Positions 34,719 through 42,750 are shown, counted from the stretch's first letter. The stretch: DNA of 64,000 nt from UBA1426 sp050953365 (GCA_050953365.1 JBMNMN010000009.1:62001-126000), one strand, 5' to 3'. A program made the numbers and translations. Notes: generated from the letters alone by a model not told the origin.

Positions 34719-34868
34719 TTATTTGGTTTCTCTGTGAAGCGTCTGCTTCCTGCAAAACTTGCAGTATTTATTGAACTCCAAGCGATCAGGATCGTTCTTC
34801 TTATTCTTAGTTGTATTATAATTCCTCTGCTTGCATTCCGTACACGCTAATGTAACTCTTACTCTCAT
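34719..34868 (-). CDS. rpmG: 50S ribosomal protein L33, zinc-binding form
   Basis: A 49-residue L33 starting MRVRVTLACTECKQRNY. Four cysteines at positions 9, 12, 36 and 39 make it the zinc-ribbon (C+) type. The NTTKNKKNDPDRLEFNKYC segment is typical. The gene is short and easily missed but lies exactly where tuf-rpmG-secE order predicts, 93 bases after a good promoter. Confidence 0.95.
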   Translation of the reverse strand: MRVRVTLACTECKQRNYNTTKNKKNDPDRLEFNKYCKFCRKQTLHRETK

Positions 34869-34960
34869 GGTGATTGCCCTCCGTATTTCAAATTGACTTG
34901 CTCATCAAATTGTGCATCTAAACTAAGGCCGCCTCATGGTGGCCGTAAAGTCGCTTAATT

Positions 34961-34989
34961 AAGTTATCATAGATTTGCCAACCTGTCAA
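34961..34989 (-). promoter_or_regulatory. Promoter of rpmG-secE-nusG-rplK-rplA
   Basis: Consensus -35 TTGACA (34984-34989) and -10 TAACTT (34961-34966) with a 17-base spacer, between the DUF1294 gene and rpmG. Confidence 0.7.
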
Positions 34990-35005
34990 TAGAAAATCTC
35001 TTTCC

Positions 35006-35284
35006 TTATACCATGTTAGCTAAACCCACTACCATCAGGACATTGGCAATAAGAGCCAAAGGTACCAAAATCAGAAACAGAGCCTTTTTTGTCTTATGCC
35101 GAAACACCAGCATAGCTATCAAGACCCCGGGCGCCCCTAACAAAAAGGCCAATGTCAACAAGCTGGATTCGCTGATACGCCGACGGCCTTTTACCGCTTT
35201 GCGCTTATCCAGACCCATTACTAAGAATGTGAGTAGATTCCATGCCAGAATCACTATTGCCAGCGTCTCGTATCCGATTTCCAT
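35006..35284 (-). CDS. DUF1294 family membrane protein
   Basis: A 92-residue protein with about three hydrophobic segments (residues 8-24, 42-62, 69-88). The conserved GLDKRKAVKGRRRISESSLL loop and the FRHKTKKALF motif identify the DUF1294 family, whose function is not known. It separates tuf from rpmG, which are usually adjacent, and the GTGTC/GGAGCG composite repeat lies just upstream, so this may be a later insertion. Confidence 0.85.
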   Translation of the reverse strand: MEIGYETLAIVILAWNLLTFLVMGLDKRKAVKGRRRISESSLLTLAFLLGAPGVLIAMLVFRHKTKKALFLILVPLALIANVLMVVGLANMV

Positions 35285-35311
35285 AAATTGCGCTCCGTTT
35301 CTTTTTTACTA

Positions 35312-35340
35312 TTATATTTGGCACCGGACACTTTTTACAA
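35312..35340. repeat. GTGTC/GACAC palindromic repeat, copy 4
   Basis: Opposite orientation to copies 2 and 3, reading GGCACCGGACACTTTTTACAA on the plus strand after TTATATTT. It is followed 19 bases later by a GGAGCG element. Confidence 0.75.
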
Positions 35341-35358
35341 GTATTAAAATTAATACAA

Positions 35359-35420
35359 TTTTTCGGAGCGTAGGCTGCGCTCCGGCGAGTACAGCAAGCG
35401 CCAACGGCATGACGGGCCGA
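35359..35420. repeat. GGAGCG dyad element, copy 2 (shorter)
   Basis: Begins TTTTTCGGAGCGTAGGC and continues through GCGAGTACAGCAAGCGCC; it aligns base for base, with small gaps, with the reverse complement of the 29563-29693 element but lacks the far arm. Confidence 0.75.
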
Positions 35421-35427
35421 TTCCACT

Positions 35428-35457
35428 AAAAGGGCCACGGGAAGGGTTCCCGTGGCC
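35428..35457 (-). terminator. Terminator of tuf copy 2
   Basis: Hairpin GGCCACGGG / CCCGTGGCC followed leftwards by CTTTTAG. Matches the terminator of tuf copy 1. Confidence 0.8.
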
Positions 35458-35478
35458 TAATTGTTTGTTATCTTTATC

Positions 35479-36672
35479 TTATTCTGTGATGGCTGTTACT
35501 ACGCCTGCTCCTACCGTTCTGCCGCCTTCACGAATAGCGAACCGAAGTCCTTCTTCAATGGCGATGGGAGTGATCAGGCTGATCTCCATCTGGATGTTGT
35601 CTCCCGGCATGCACATCTCTACGCCTTCCGGCAGCGCGATGTCGCCTGTTACGTCCGTCGTTCTGAAGTAGAACTGGGGTCTGTATCCGTTAAAGAACGG
35701 AGTGTGTCTTCCTCCCTCTTCCTTCTTCAGTACGTATACCTCTGCGGAGAACTTGGTGTGGGGATGGATCGAACCCGGCGCTGCAAGTACCTGGCCTCTC
35801 TCGATCTCCGTTCTCTGTACGCCGCGCAGCAGCGCTCCGATGTTGTCTCCTGCCTGTGCCTGATCCAACAGTTTACGGAACATCTCAACGCCCGTTACAA
35901 CTACCTTCCGCTTCTCATCCGTCAAGCCTACGATTTCTACTTCGTCCGATACCTTCAGAATGCCTCTCTCTACTCTTCCCGTGGCTACCGTACCGCGGCC
36001 CGTGATGGAGAATACGTCTTCTACCGGCATCAGGAACGGTTTCTCCGTAGCTCTCTGCGGCTCCGGAATGTAGCTGTCTACCGCTTCGAACAGCTCTACG
36101 ATCTTATCTCCCCAAGGTCCTTCCGGATCTTCCAGCGCGCCCAGCGCGGATCCCCGAATGATCGGTGTGTCGTCTCCAGGAAATTCATACATATCAAGAA
36201 GCTCTCTTACTTCCATCTCTACCAGGTCCAGAAGCTCCTCGTCGTCTACCATGTCGCACTTGTTCAGGAATACGATGATGTAGGGTACGCCTACCTGCCT
36301 GGACAAAAGAATGTGCTCTCTCGTCTGGGGCATGGGTCCGTCTGTGGCTGCCACTACTAGAATCGCTCCGTCCATCTGCGCAGCTCCCGTGATCATGTTC
36401 TTTACATAGTCCGCGTGGCCCGGGCAGTCTACGTGCGCATAGTGGCGGTTCGGCGTCTCATATTCTACGTGAGATGTAGCAATCGTAATTCCTCTTTCCT
36501 TCTCTTCTGGCGCTTTGTCGATCTGATCAAAAGCTACCATCTGTCCTAATCCGTATCTCTGATACAAAGTCTTTGTAATCGCCGCCGTCAATGTCGTCTT
36601 TCCATGGTCTACGTGACCGATGGTTCCGATATTGACGTGGGGCTTGGTCCGTTCAAATTTTGATTTCGCCAT
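35479..36672 (-). CDS. tuf: Elongation factor Tu (copy 2)
   Basis: 397 residues, identical in protein sequence to copy 1 at 17279. DNA identity runs from the ribosome binding site CCTCC (minus strand AGGAGG) to the stop, and ends abruptly outside. This copy is a separate unit downstream of tRNA-Thr and a structured leader, not part of the str operon. Confidence 0.98.
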   Translation of the reverse strand: MAKSKFERTKPHVNIGTIGHVDHGKTTLTAAITKTLYQRYGLGQMVAFDQIDKAPEEKERGITIATSHVEYETPNRHYAHVDCPGHADYVKNMITGAAQMDGAILVVAATDGPMPQTREHILLSRQVGVPYIIVFLNKCDMVDDEELLDLVEMEVRELLDMYEFPGDDTPIIRGSALGALEDPEGPWGDKIVELFEAVDSYIPEPQRATEKPFLMPVEDVFSITGRGTVATGRVERGILKVSDEVEIVGLTDEKRKVVVTGVEMFRKLLDQAQAGDNIGALLRGVQRTEIERGQVLAAPGSIHPHTKFSAEVYVLKKEEGGRHTPFFNGYRPQFYFRTTDVTGDIALPEGVEMCMPGDNIQMEISLITPIAIEEGLRFAIREGGRTVGAGVVTAITE

Positions 36673-36707
36673 TGTGGTTTCCTCCTAAAAAATGCATTTA
36701 ATAGTGG

Positions 36708-36760
36708 TTTACAGCAACCTCCCTGTTCCGGACTCGTCAGCCCCGAGAGCTTGCTGTAAA
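36708..36760 (-). promoter_or_regulatory. Structured leader upstream of tuf copy 2
   Basis: The arms TTTACAGCAA (36751-36760 read leftwards) and TTGCTGTAAA (36708-36717) close a 53-nt structure; inside, CTCTC can pair with GGGAG around GGGCTGACGAGTCCGGAAC. It lies 35 bases before the tuf start codon. I do not recognise a known riboswitch. Confidence 0.5.
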
Positions 36761-36769
36761 ATTACATAG

Positions 36770-36807
36770 GGCATCCTTCAAGGGAAATCTGCCTACTGAA
36801 GGATGCC
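36770..36807 (-). terminator. Hairpin between tRNA-Thr and tuf
   Basis: Perfect 11-bp arms GGCATCCTTCA / TGAAGGATGCC with a 16-base loop, ten bases after the tRNA 3' end. The tail is not very T-rich, so it may be a partial terminator or a processing signal separating tRNA from tuf mRNA. Confidence 0.5.
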
Positions 36808-36816
36808 AGTGAACGA

Positions 36817-36892
36817 TGGAGCTGTTGAGCAGATTCGAACTGCCTACCTCATCCTTACCAAGGATGTGCTCTACCTACTGAGCTACAACAGC
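36817..36892 (-). tRNA. tRNA-Thr (anticodon GGT)
   Basis: Read leftwards: acceptor GCTGTTG pairs with CAACAGC, the D-arm contains AGCTCAGTAGGTAGAGC, the anticodon loop is TTGGTAA in the stem CATCC/GGATG, giving anticodon GGT, and the T-arm has GTTCGAAT. The CCA end is encoded. Length 76. Confidence 0.96.
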
Positions 36893-36923
36893 ATATATGT
36901 CTATGTCCCTTTGCGCTTTTCAC

Positions 36924-36952
36924 ATTGTACTATACGGAAAACCGGGTGTCAA
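36924..36952 (-). promoter_or_regulatory. Promoter of tRNA-Thr (and tuf copy 2)
   Basis: TTGACA (36947-36952), 17 bases, TACAAT (36924-36929); 32 bases upstream of the tRNA 5' end. Confidence 0.8.
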
Positions 36953-36983
36953 CCTATTTTACAGTGCATTTTGGAAGGCTTTT

Positions 36984-37607
36984 TTATGTGTTGACGCTTA
37001 GAAAGAGAGCGAGTTTCCTTTTTGTGCGCTGAATAGCATTATCAATGGATTTGGGCTGCTTTCCCAAGTTGTCCGCAATTTCTTTATAGGTCTTTCCCTG
37101 TAAGTATTGGCTCCATACAGTGGATTCAAAATCGCTTAAAACATTTCCTCTGTTCCCTCCGATTTGATCCAAAGCTTCCTTCACGAGGAGCAGCGTTTCC
37201 GGATCCGAATTGCTGTCGGTGGGCAGGGTTTCCGATAAAGTGATAAAACGGTTCTCATCAGATATGGGCTTGTTCAGGGATACGGACATGTTTAGCGGAG
37301 AATGCTTTTTACGCGCGGCCTGCTTTACGGCAGACAAAATTTGCCGATTGATGCACAGGTCCGCAAAGGTGCGAAAGGAAGCATGTCTGGATCTGTCAAA
37401 GCTGCGTATCGCTTTAAAAATGCCGATCATGCCTTCCTGAACGATGTCATCACGATCCGCTCCAACCATAAAATAAAGGTGTGCTTTGGTCTTAACCACT
37501 TCCTTGTACTTGCGGATGAGGATTTCTTCAGCTTCACCGTTTCCGTTTTGGGCTAAGCGTACCAATTCCTCTTCAGAACGGTTCAGATCCCTGTCATATC
37601 TGTCCAC
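36984..37607 (-). CDS. sigH: RNA polymerase sigma-H factor (Spo0H type)
   Basis: A 207-residue sigma-70-like factor. Regions 2.1-2.4 are visible as EEILIRKYKEVVKTKAHLYF, GADRDDIVQEGMIGIFKAIRSFD and SFRTFADLCINRQI; region 4.2 ends with KTYKEIADNLGKQPKSIDNAIQRTKRKL, a helix-turn-helix. SigH drives post-exponential and sporulation genes in Bacilli and Clostridia. The rlmB-sigH neighbourhood is typical of Firmicutes. Stop of rlmB and start of sigH are adjacent. Confidence 0.93.
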   Translation of the reverse strand: MDRYDRDLNRSEEELVRLAQNGNGEAEEILIRKYKEVVKTKAHLYFMVGADRDDIVQEGMIGIFKAIRSFDRSRHASFRTFADLCINRQILSAVKQAARKKHSPLNMSVSLNKPISDENRFITLSETLPTDSNSDPETLLLVKEALDQIGGNRGNVLSDFESTVWSQYLQGKTYKEIADNLGKQPKSIDNAIQRTKRKLALFLSVNT

Positions 37608-38354
37608 TTACGATTTTCCTCTTCTCTGTCTGTTAATTTCATACATAAGAATCGCTGCGGCATTGGACGCATTCAGGGAAGAGATTTTCCCTTCCATTGG
37701 TATCGAAAGGATAAAGTCACAACTTTCTCTAACCAATCGGCTCACTCCGCTTCCTTCCCCTCCTATGACAATAGCTATAGGGCCTGTTAAATCTCTTTCA
37801 TAGTAAGCGCTACCGTCCATATCGCACGCGCCGATCCACACTCCTTTTTCTTTTAAGAAATCGATGGTTTGGGCTAAATTTGATACCTTAGCCACAGGAA
37901 CGTATTCAACGGCTCCCGCCGACGCTTTGGCAACCGTATCGGTTAGGCCAACCGCTCTGCGTTTCGGTATAATCACACCATGGGCGCCGGCCCCATCTGC
38001 CGTACGCATGATGGCTCCTAAATTGTGAGGATCTTCTATTCCGTCCAGGAGAATGAGAAAAGGATCCTCCCCCTTCTCCGCAGCGCGATTCAGCAGGTCT
38101 TCCACATCATAATAGCGGTAAGACGATACATAGGCAACCACACCCTGATGGGCATTCCCTCCCGGCATTCCCGCCGTGATTCTGTCCAAGGCCGCCCTGT
38201 CTACGAATTGTATGCGGATCCTTCTCTCTCTGGCAAGGGCCTCGATCTTTTTCGCCGAACCTTCGCCGCCTTTTTGCATCAGTAGTTTCTCGATCTCCCG
38301 GCCGCTCTTCAGCGCTTCCATTACCGGATTCCTTCCAACCAGCAAATCGCTCAA
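37608..38354 (-). CDS. rlmB: 23S rRNA (guanosine-2'-O-)-methyltransferase RlmB/TrmH family
   Basis: A 248-residue SPOUT methyltransferase with an N-terminal substrate-binding domain (LLVGRNPVMEALKSGREIEKL) and the three SPOUT motifs NLGAIMRTADGAGAHG, VIGGEGSGVSRLVRESCD and SLNASNAAAILMYE. The family methylates G2251 of 23S rRNA; a YacO/TrmH-type tRNA target cannot be excluded. It directly precedes sigH. Confidence 0.92.
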   Translation of the reverse strand: MSDLLVGRNPVMEALKSGREIEKLLMQKGGEGSAKKIEALARERRIRIQFVDRAALDRITAGMPGGNAHQGVVAYVSSYRYYDVEDLLNRAAEKGEDPFLILLDGIEDPHNLGAIMRTADGAGAHGVIIPKRRAVGLTDTVAKASAGAVEYVPVAKVSNLAQTIDFLKEKGVWIGACDMDGSAYYERDLTGPIAIVIGGEGSGVSRLVRESCDFILSIPMEGKISSLNASNAAAILMYEINRQRRGKS

Positions 38355-38397
38355 TTGTTTTTCCTCACAGTTACTTTATTTCTGACGATACTTTTTA

Positions 38398-38892
38398 CTA
38401 TTTATTAAATATCCGTTCGTATTCGGTAAATCGATACGTGAAACCTTTCTCCGTTATGGGTTCACTCTCGTATACCAACTTCCAATTCGGATCTTTATCC
38501 AGATTAACAAAGTACTTATCCGCCGGAAAAACCGCATCTATTTTCGTAACATAAGCCTTATCGCAGTAGGGAAGGAACTCGCTATATATCTGTTCTCCCC
38601 CGATAATGAACACGTCATCCAAATCGCAGTGTTCTACGCATTGGAACAGATGCTCAATAGAGCAGCAGATCTCACAGTCGGCAGGATAGTCCTCATTGGT
38701 AGTAAGGACAATATTGGATCGGTCCGGAAGGGGTTTCCCTCCCGGAAGAGATTCCAGGGTCTGCCGGCCCATGACCACTGTTTTGCCTATGGTTTTTTCT
38801 TTAAAATATCTAAGATCTCCGGGCAAATGGGCAAGAAGTGAATTTCCCCTACCGATTGCCCAATTCCTGTCTACTGCCACGATGGCTTTCAT
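38398..38892 (-). CDS. dfrA: Dihydrofolate reductase
   Basis: A 164-residue DHFR. The start MKAIVAVDRNWAIGRGNSL follows AAAGGAG; the reading frame extends seven codons upstream but that start is not supported. Substrate and NADPH motifs are HLPGDLRYFKEKTIGKTVVMGRQT, and FIIGGEQIYSEFLP. It regenerates tetrahydrofolate after thymidylate synthase, encoded ten bases upstream. Confidence 0.95.
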   Translation of the reverse strand: MKAIVAVDRNWAIGRGNSLLAHLPGDLRYFKEKTIGKTVVMGRQTLESLPGGKPLPDRSNIVLTTNEDYPADCEICCSIEHLFQCVEHCDLDDVFIIGGEQIYSEFLPYCDKAYVTKIDAVFPADKYFVNLDKDPNWKLVYESEPITEKGFTYRFTEYERIFNK

Positions 38893-38902
38893 AGATTCTC
38901 CT

Positions 38903-39733
38903 TTAGACCGCAACGGGTATATTTTTTATTTGAGGGTTAGTTTTATAGTTTTCTATGATGACGTGTTCGGGTCTGAAATCGTAGAAGTTCTTGATCTCCG
39001 GATCCAGGTAAACTTTTGGCGCAGGATAGGAAGGTCTTGTAAGCATTTCTTCCACCAGGGGGATGTGCCTGTCATAGATATGCGCATCCGCAATCACGTG
39101 AACCAGCTCCCCGGGTTCCATTCCGTTTACCTGAGCAAACATCATCACCAAAATCGAGTACTGCACTACATTCCAGTTATTTGCCACCAGCACATCCTGC
39201 GACCTCTGGTTCAGGATGGCATTCAGCTTATTTCCCGTTACGTTGAACGTCATGCTGTAAGCGCAGGGATAAAGCGCCATTTCATGAAGGTCCTCAAAAT
39301 TATATAGGTTCGTCATGATCCTTCGGCTGTAAGGATTATGAGCCAGATCGTAAAGCACTCTGTCAACCTGATCCATTTCCCCTTCGGGATATTTATGTTT
39401 AATGGAAAGCTGATATCCGTACGCTTTTCCGATGGTGCCTTCTTCATCAGCCCAAGCATCCCAGATATGGCTGTTTAAGTCCTGAATGCGGTTTGATTTC
39501 TTTTGCCAAATCCACAAGAGTTCCTCGGTAGCGGACTTAATGGCGGTAGGTCGCAAGGTCAGAGCGGGAAATTCTTCGCAGAGATCATAACGATTTATTA
39601 CGCCAAACTTCTTTATCGTATGCGCCGGCGCTCCGTCCTCCCACTTTGCGCGAACCGCTTGTCCTTCCGAAGAAAAACCGTTGTCAATGATGTCTCTGCA
39701 CATTGCCGCAAATATTTCATCCGCTCTGCTCAA
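38903..39733 (-). CDS. thyA: Thymidylate synthase (ThyA)
   Basis: A 276-residue ThyA that methylates dUMP with methylene-tetrahydrofolate. The active-site cysteine is in ALYPCAYSMTFNV; QRSQDVLVANNWNVVQYS and HVIADAHIYDRHIP are the nucleotide- and folate-binding motifs. The Cys-loop reads LYPC with Asn-Trp-Asn (NNWNVVQ) rather than the common LPFNI, a variant seen in some Firmicutes-type ThyA. Forms an operon with dfrA. Confidence 0.94.
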   Translation of the reverse strand: MSRADEIFAAMCRDIIDNGFSSEGQAVRAKWEDGAPAHTIKKFGVINRYDLCEEFPALTLRPTAIKSATEELLWIWQKKSNRIQDLNSHIWDAWADEEGTIGKAYGYQLSIKHKYPEGEMDQVDRVLYDLAHNPYSRRIMTNLYNFEDLHEMALYPCAYSMTFNVTGNKLNAILNQRSQDVLVANNWNVVQYSILVMMFAQVNGMEPGELVHVIADAHIYDRHIPLVEEMLTRPSYPAPKVYLDPEIKNFYDFRPEHVIIENYKTNPQIKNIPVAV

Positions 39734-39777
39734 AGATTCTTCCCCCTTTACTATAATGTCACGGTTTCTGTATTATC

Positions 39778-39802
39778 TTCCGGAGCGCAACCCTGCGCCG
39801 GA
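39778..39802 (-). terminator. GGAGCG-type hairpin after the small membrane protein
   Basis: TTCCGGAGCGCA / TGCGCCGGAA with a four-base loop, a minimal version of the GGAGCG dyad elements at 29563 and 35359. It lies between the 72-residue ORF and thyA and may act as a terminator. Confidence 0.5.
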
Positions 39803-39830
39803 AAAAATTATATGCCCTGAATATAACTCC

Positions 39831-40049
39831 CTAAAGCAAAAATTCTCTTATAATAACTAAAACAAGAGCAATAACCGTGATGGCAATCATGATTTTCTCG
39901 CTCTTTGTCCAGGGACGCTTTACGCCCTCTTCGCGTTCTTTTTTATATCTGGCGTCCGCCTCTTTTGTGATTTCACGGTTTGTCAGGTAGTAATCTCCCA
40001 CCCAATCTCTAAATTTGTTTCGAACCTGTTTTTTTGCCCTCTTAGCCAT
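39831..40049 (-). CDS. Small membrane-anchored protein of unknown function
   Basis: A 72-residue protein, very basic in its first 48 residues (AKRAKKQVRNKFRDW, YKKEREEGVKRPWTKSEK) with a single C-terminal membrane segment (IMIAITVIALVLVIIREFLL), probably N-in tail-anchored. It overlaps the end of mrnC by eight bases, so the two are translated from one message. No family recognised. A basic, membrane-tethered partner of the RNase is possible but unproven. Confidence 0.7.
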   Translation of the reverse strand: MAKRAKKQVRNKFRDWVGDYYLTNREITKEADARYKKEREEGVKRPWTKSEKIMIAITVIALVLVIIREFLL

Positions 40050-40437
40050 TGTTCCGTTTCACACTTTCCATTGCAGCTTGGATGATTTCTTCCATTCTTC
40101 CGGAATTGCCGGAAAGATATAGATACCCTACAAGGGCTTCAAAAGCCGTCGCCCATTTATAATCCACGGGATCCGCATTTTTGGGTTTAGTTGAGATTCG
40201 CTTATTTCTCGCCCGTTTCACAAGCCCGAGCTCGTCTTCGGTAAGACCCGAAAGGAGCTGTTTTATTGCATGGGCCTGCGCTTCGGCCTTTACGAATTTT
40301 ACCGCAGCCCTGTGAAGCCGGTCCGCATCCCCTTGCATGGTTTGTATCAGGTGATTCCGCACATAGGTCTCAAAGACTGCATCTCCCAAAAATGCCAGAG
40401 CCGTTGTATTCATATAGAGCAGTTGTTTATCTTCCAT
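40042..40437 (-). CDS. mrnC: Mini-ribonuclease III
   Basis: A 131-residue RNase III catalytic domain without a dsRNA-binding domain, used in Firmicutes for 23S rRNA maturation. The start MEDKQLLYMNTTALAFLGDAVFE contains the conserved LGDAVFE/YVR catalytic motif, and EALVGYLYLSG is the second acidic motif. The long upstream reading-frame extension lacks support. It usually sits between cysS and rlmB; here a TRAP transporter separates it from cysS. Confidence 0.92.
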   Translation of the reverse strand: MEDKQLLYMNTTALAFLGDAVFETYVRNHLIQTMQGDADRLHRAAVKFVKAEAQAHAIKQLLSGLTEDELGLVKRARNKRISTKPKNADPVDYKWATAFEALVGYLYLSGNSGRMEEIIQAAMESVKRNNG

Positions 40438-40483
40438 GGCATCCCTTTGGTGCTTGACCTTCCATATGGTTTTATTGTTGAAA

Positions 40484-40512
40484 ATAGTACCACACAAAAG
40501 AAATAAAAGCAA
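40484..40512 (-). promoter_or_regulatory. Promoter of mrnC
   Basis: TTGCTT (40507-40512), 17-base spacer, TACTAT (40484-40489), read leftwards. Confidence 0.55.
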
Positions 40513-40611
40513 ATGAGAGTATTAAAAGTCGCAAGGCAATCGATTGTAATTTTTTCTGCATAATTGGTTGCTTTTGACCCTGGCCAGAGATGCAATTGGA
40601 ATTATAAAGGA

Positions 40612-40656
40612 AGAAAAAGCAACCGAAATAAATTATTTGTTTAATTCGGTTGCTTT
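40612..40656 (-). terminator. Terminator of the TRAP transporter operon
   Basis: Arms AAAGCAACCGAA and TTCGGTTGCTTT with a T-rich tail in the leftward direction (TTTTTCTT). It lies 125 bases after the dctM stop and separates that operon from mrnC. Confidence 0.7.
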
Positions 40657-40780
40657 CCGCCCTTTTAAGAAAACACCAGGGGCACTTCTGAATACCGATT
40701 GATCAAACGAAAACGGAGGAGGGCAAGGCGAATGGTCCTGTCCTCTCCCGTTTACAATTAGCCGCTTTTTTATACGGTGT

Positions 40781-42079
40781 TTAGACGTATCCCAGCAGCC
40801 TGGGCAGCCACAGCGAAAGACCCGGAACGTATGTGGTCAATATCAATGTGGGAATCCATGCAAAGAAGATGAAATACATGGTCGGGCCAAGCATTTCATT
40901 CACAGGAGCGTTACCTACTCTGGACCCCAAGTATAGGAACGGAGCCGTGGGCGGTGTAACTCCTCCAAGTCCAATATTGACTCCGAGGATTGCCGCAAAA
41001 TGGACAGGGTGTATACCTATACCGACCGCTACAGGCAGCAATATTGGCGTGGTCAGCAGTATGGCGCTTGTGTCATCCATCAGCATGCCTATCAGCAGAA
41101 GGAAGAAGTTCAACATCAGTGTCAATACCGCAGGGTTGCTGGAAATGGATGTCATTGCGTCCAGAATCATCTGCGGAAGATTTTCCATTACGTATAATCT
41201 GGACAGCATCATGACAGACATGAGCATGATCATTACCACTCCGGCAGTAGTTCCTGCCTTGATCAAGCTGGCTCTGAAGCTATCCTTATTCAAACCTTTG
41301 TAGAACCAGATACCCACGGGAATGGTGTAGATAACTGAAACGGCCGCCGCTTCTGTCGGTGTCATAAAGCCTCCATAGATTCCGCCCAGAATTATGACCG
41401 GAGCTATCATTGCGGGAATTGCCCTTGAAGTTCTTCTGGCAAAAACTTTCGGCAACTCCTCCTTCGGTATCCTGTCAGCCAATTTAATATCTTTATTTTT
41501 CCGCAGCAACCAGAAGTTTACGGAGCTAAGCAGTATTATAAGAATAATTCCCGGAATAACCGTGGATAGGAAACAGGCCAGAACAGATTGACCTCCTACA
41601 AATGCATAAAGAATCTGATTGAGGCTCGGAGGAATCAACAGGCCCAGAAGAGCTGCGCTGGAAATCAGCGCGGTAGATACGCCTCGTGGATAGCCCGCTG
41701 CGTACATTCTGGGGAGCATGATGCTGCCGATAGCTGATAAAGTGGCAAATCCGCTTCCGGAAATAGCTCCGAACAGGCCGCAGGAAACCACCATAACGGC
41801 TCCCAGTCCTCCCTTTATCCTGCCTATAAACAGATCTACAAAATTTATAAGGCTTTCTCCGATACCACTTTTATCCATTAAATCCCCTGCCAGAATGAAC
41901 AGAGGTATGGCAATCAATATCAGGGAACTGACCTGCGCGTAACCATAGGGAAGAAGGAATGTATAGTCATAGCCCCCAAGATAGACAAGCGTAAGCGAAG
42001 ATGCGAAAAATGCAAACGGTATGGGGACTCCCAACAAAAGCACAACAATAAGTACTATGATTGCGACAGCTATAGTCAT
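40781..42079 (-). CDS. dctM: TRAP transporter large membrane subunit DctM
   Basis: A 432-residue polytopic protein of the DctM/SiaM family with about twelve membrane segments, for example MTIAVAIIVLIVVLLLGVPI at the N terminus and the conserved PPSLNQILYAFVGG and NIGLGGVTPPTAPFLYLGS motifs that line the transport path. With DctQ and DctP it forms a Na+-coupled, binding-protein-dependent secondary transporter for organic acids; the substrate is unknown. Starts three bases after dctQ. Confidence 0.93.
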   Translation of the reverse strand: MTIAVAIIVLIVVLLLGVPIPFAFFASSLTLVYLGGYDYTFLLPYGYAQVSSLILIAIPLFILAGDLMDKSGIGESLINFVDLFIGRIKGGLGAVMVVSCGLFGAISGSGFATLSAIGSIMLPRMYAAGYPRGVSTALISSAALLGLLIPPSLNQILYAFVGGQSVLACFLSTVIPGIILIILLSSVNFWLLRKNKDIKLADRIPKEELPKVFARRTSRAIPAMIAPVIILGGIYGGFMTPTEAAAVSVIYTIPVGIWFYKGLNKDSFRASLIKAGTTAGVVMIMLMSVMMLSRLYVMENLPQMILDAMTSISSNPAVLTLMLNFFLLLIGMLMDDTSAILLTTPILLPVAVGIGIHPVHFAAILGVNIGLGGVTPPTAPFLYLGSRVGNAPVNEMLGPTMYFIFFAWIPTLILTTYVPGLSLWLPRLLGYV

Positions 42080-42082
42080 ATA

Positions 42083-42631
42083 TTACACCTCCCCTTCCGC
42101 ACTTGGTCCGGAAATGTCCGTTCTTCTCTTCTTGCCGCGTTTTATAACAAACCCCTTGATATCGTTATATAGGTAAACTGCGTTATAAAAAGTGGCAACA
42201 GTCAGTCCAAAGAGCATGGCTGATTGAGAAACGGTCATGGGGATTCTCCATGTAGGAGTTCGTGTACCCATTATTATAGTCCATTCCACCAACTGAAGCG
42301 CCCAAGTAAAAAACATGAATCCGAGGACGAGAGTCAAAACGCTTTTGAGCAGCGTAATAATGTCTTTGACGAGTCCTTCTTTCATCATTATGGTGACAAT
42401 ATCTGCTGTAATATGGCTCTTTTCGAAACTTCCGTGGGCTGTTCCAAACATGTACAACCAAATGGCAAATATCACGAGAAATTCTTCATAACCTTTGAAT
42501 GAAATATGTGCCGCTCGTGTAATGGTTGCCATGAAAACGATCAGCGCTACTGCAATTCCACAAACTATCAATCCAAATCGCAGCAATTTCTCAAGCCACA
42601 GCCAGAACTTCGTTTTCTGCAGTTTGTTCAC
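42083..42631 (-). CDS. dctQ: TRAP transporter small membrane subunit DctQ
   Basis: A 182-residue protein with four membrane segments; the conserved RAAHISFKGYEEFLVIFAIWLYMFGTAHG region (residues about 36-65) and GTRTPTWRIPMTVSQSAMLFGL are DctQ family features. It is the scaffold subunit paired with DctM. A C-terminal basic tail (KRGKKRRTD) follows the last helix. Confidence 0.9.
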   Translation of the reverse strand: MNKLQKTKFWLWLEKLLRFGLIVCGIAVALIVFMATITRAAHISFKGYEEFLVIFAIWLYMFGTAHGSFEKSHITADIVTIMMKEGLVKDIITLLKSVLTLVLGFMFFTWALQLVEWTIIMGTRTPTWRIPMTVSQSAMLFGLTVATFYNAVYLYNDIKGFVIKRGKKRRTDISGPSAEGEV

Positions 42632-42750
42632 GGTGTCCTCCTTATTGATAGATCAACTGATTATCATTAAGTACCAGAGAGGAGTTGTCAGTTCCTCCTC
42701 TCTGGCTTTACATCTATTACTGCTATTTATGCTGTAGGCCTTTCAAGAAA

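Noticed and set aside
36708..36760. CTGACGAG in the tuf leader as a hammerhead ribozyme core
   Set aside because: The GAAA segment and a pairable stem II are missing, and no cleavage triplet closes stem III.
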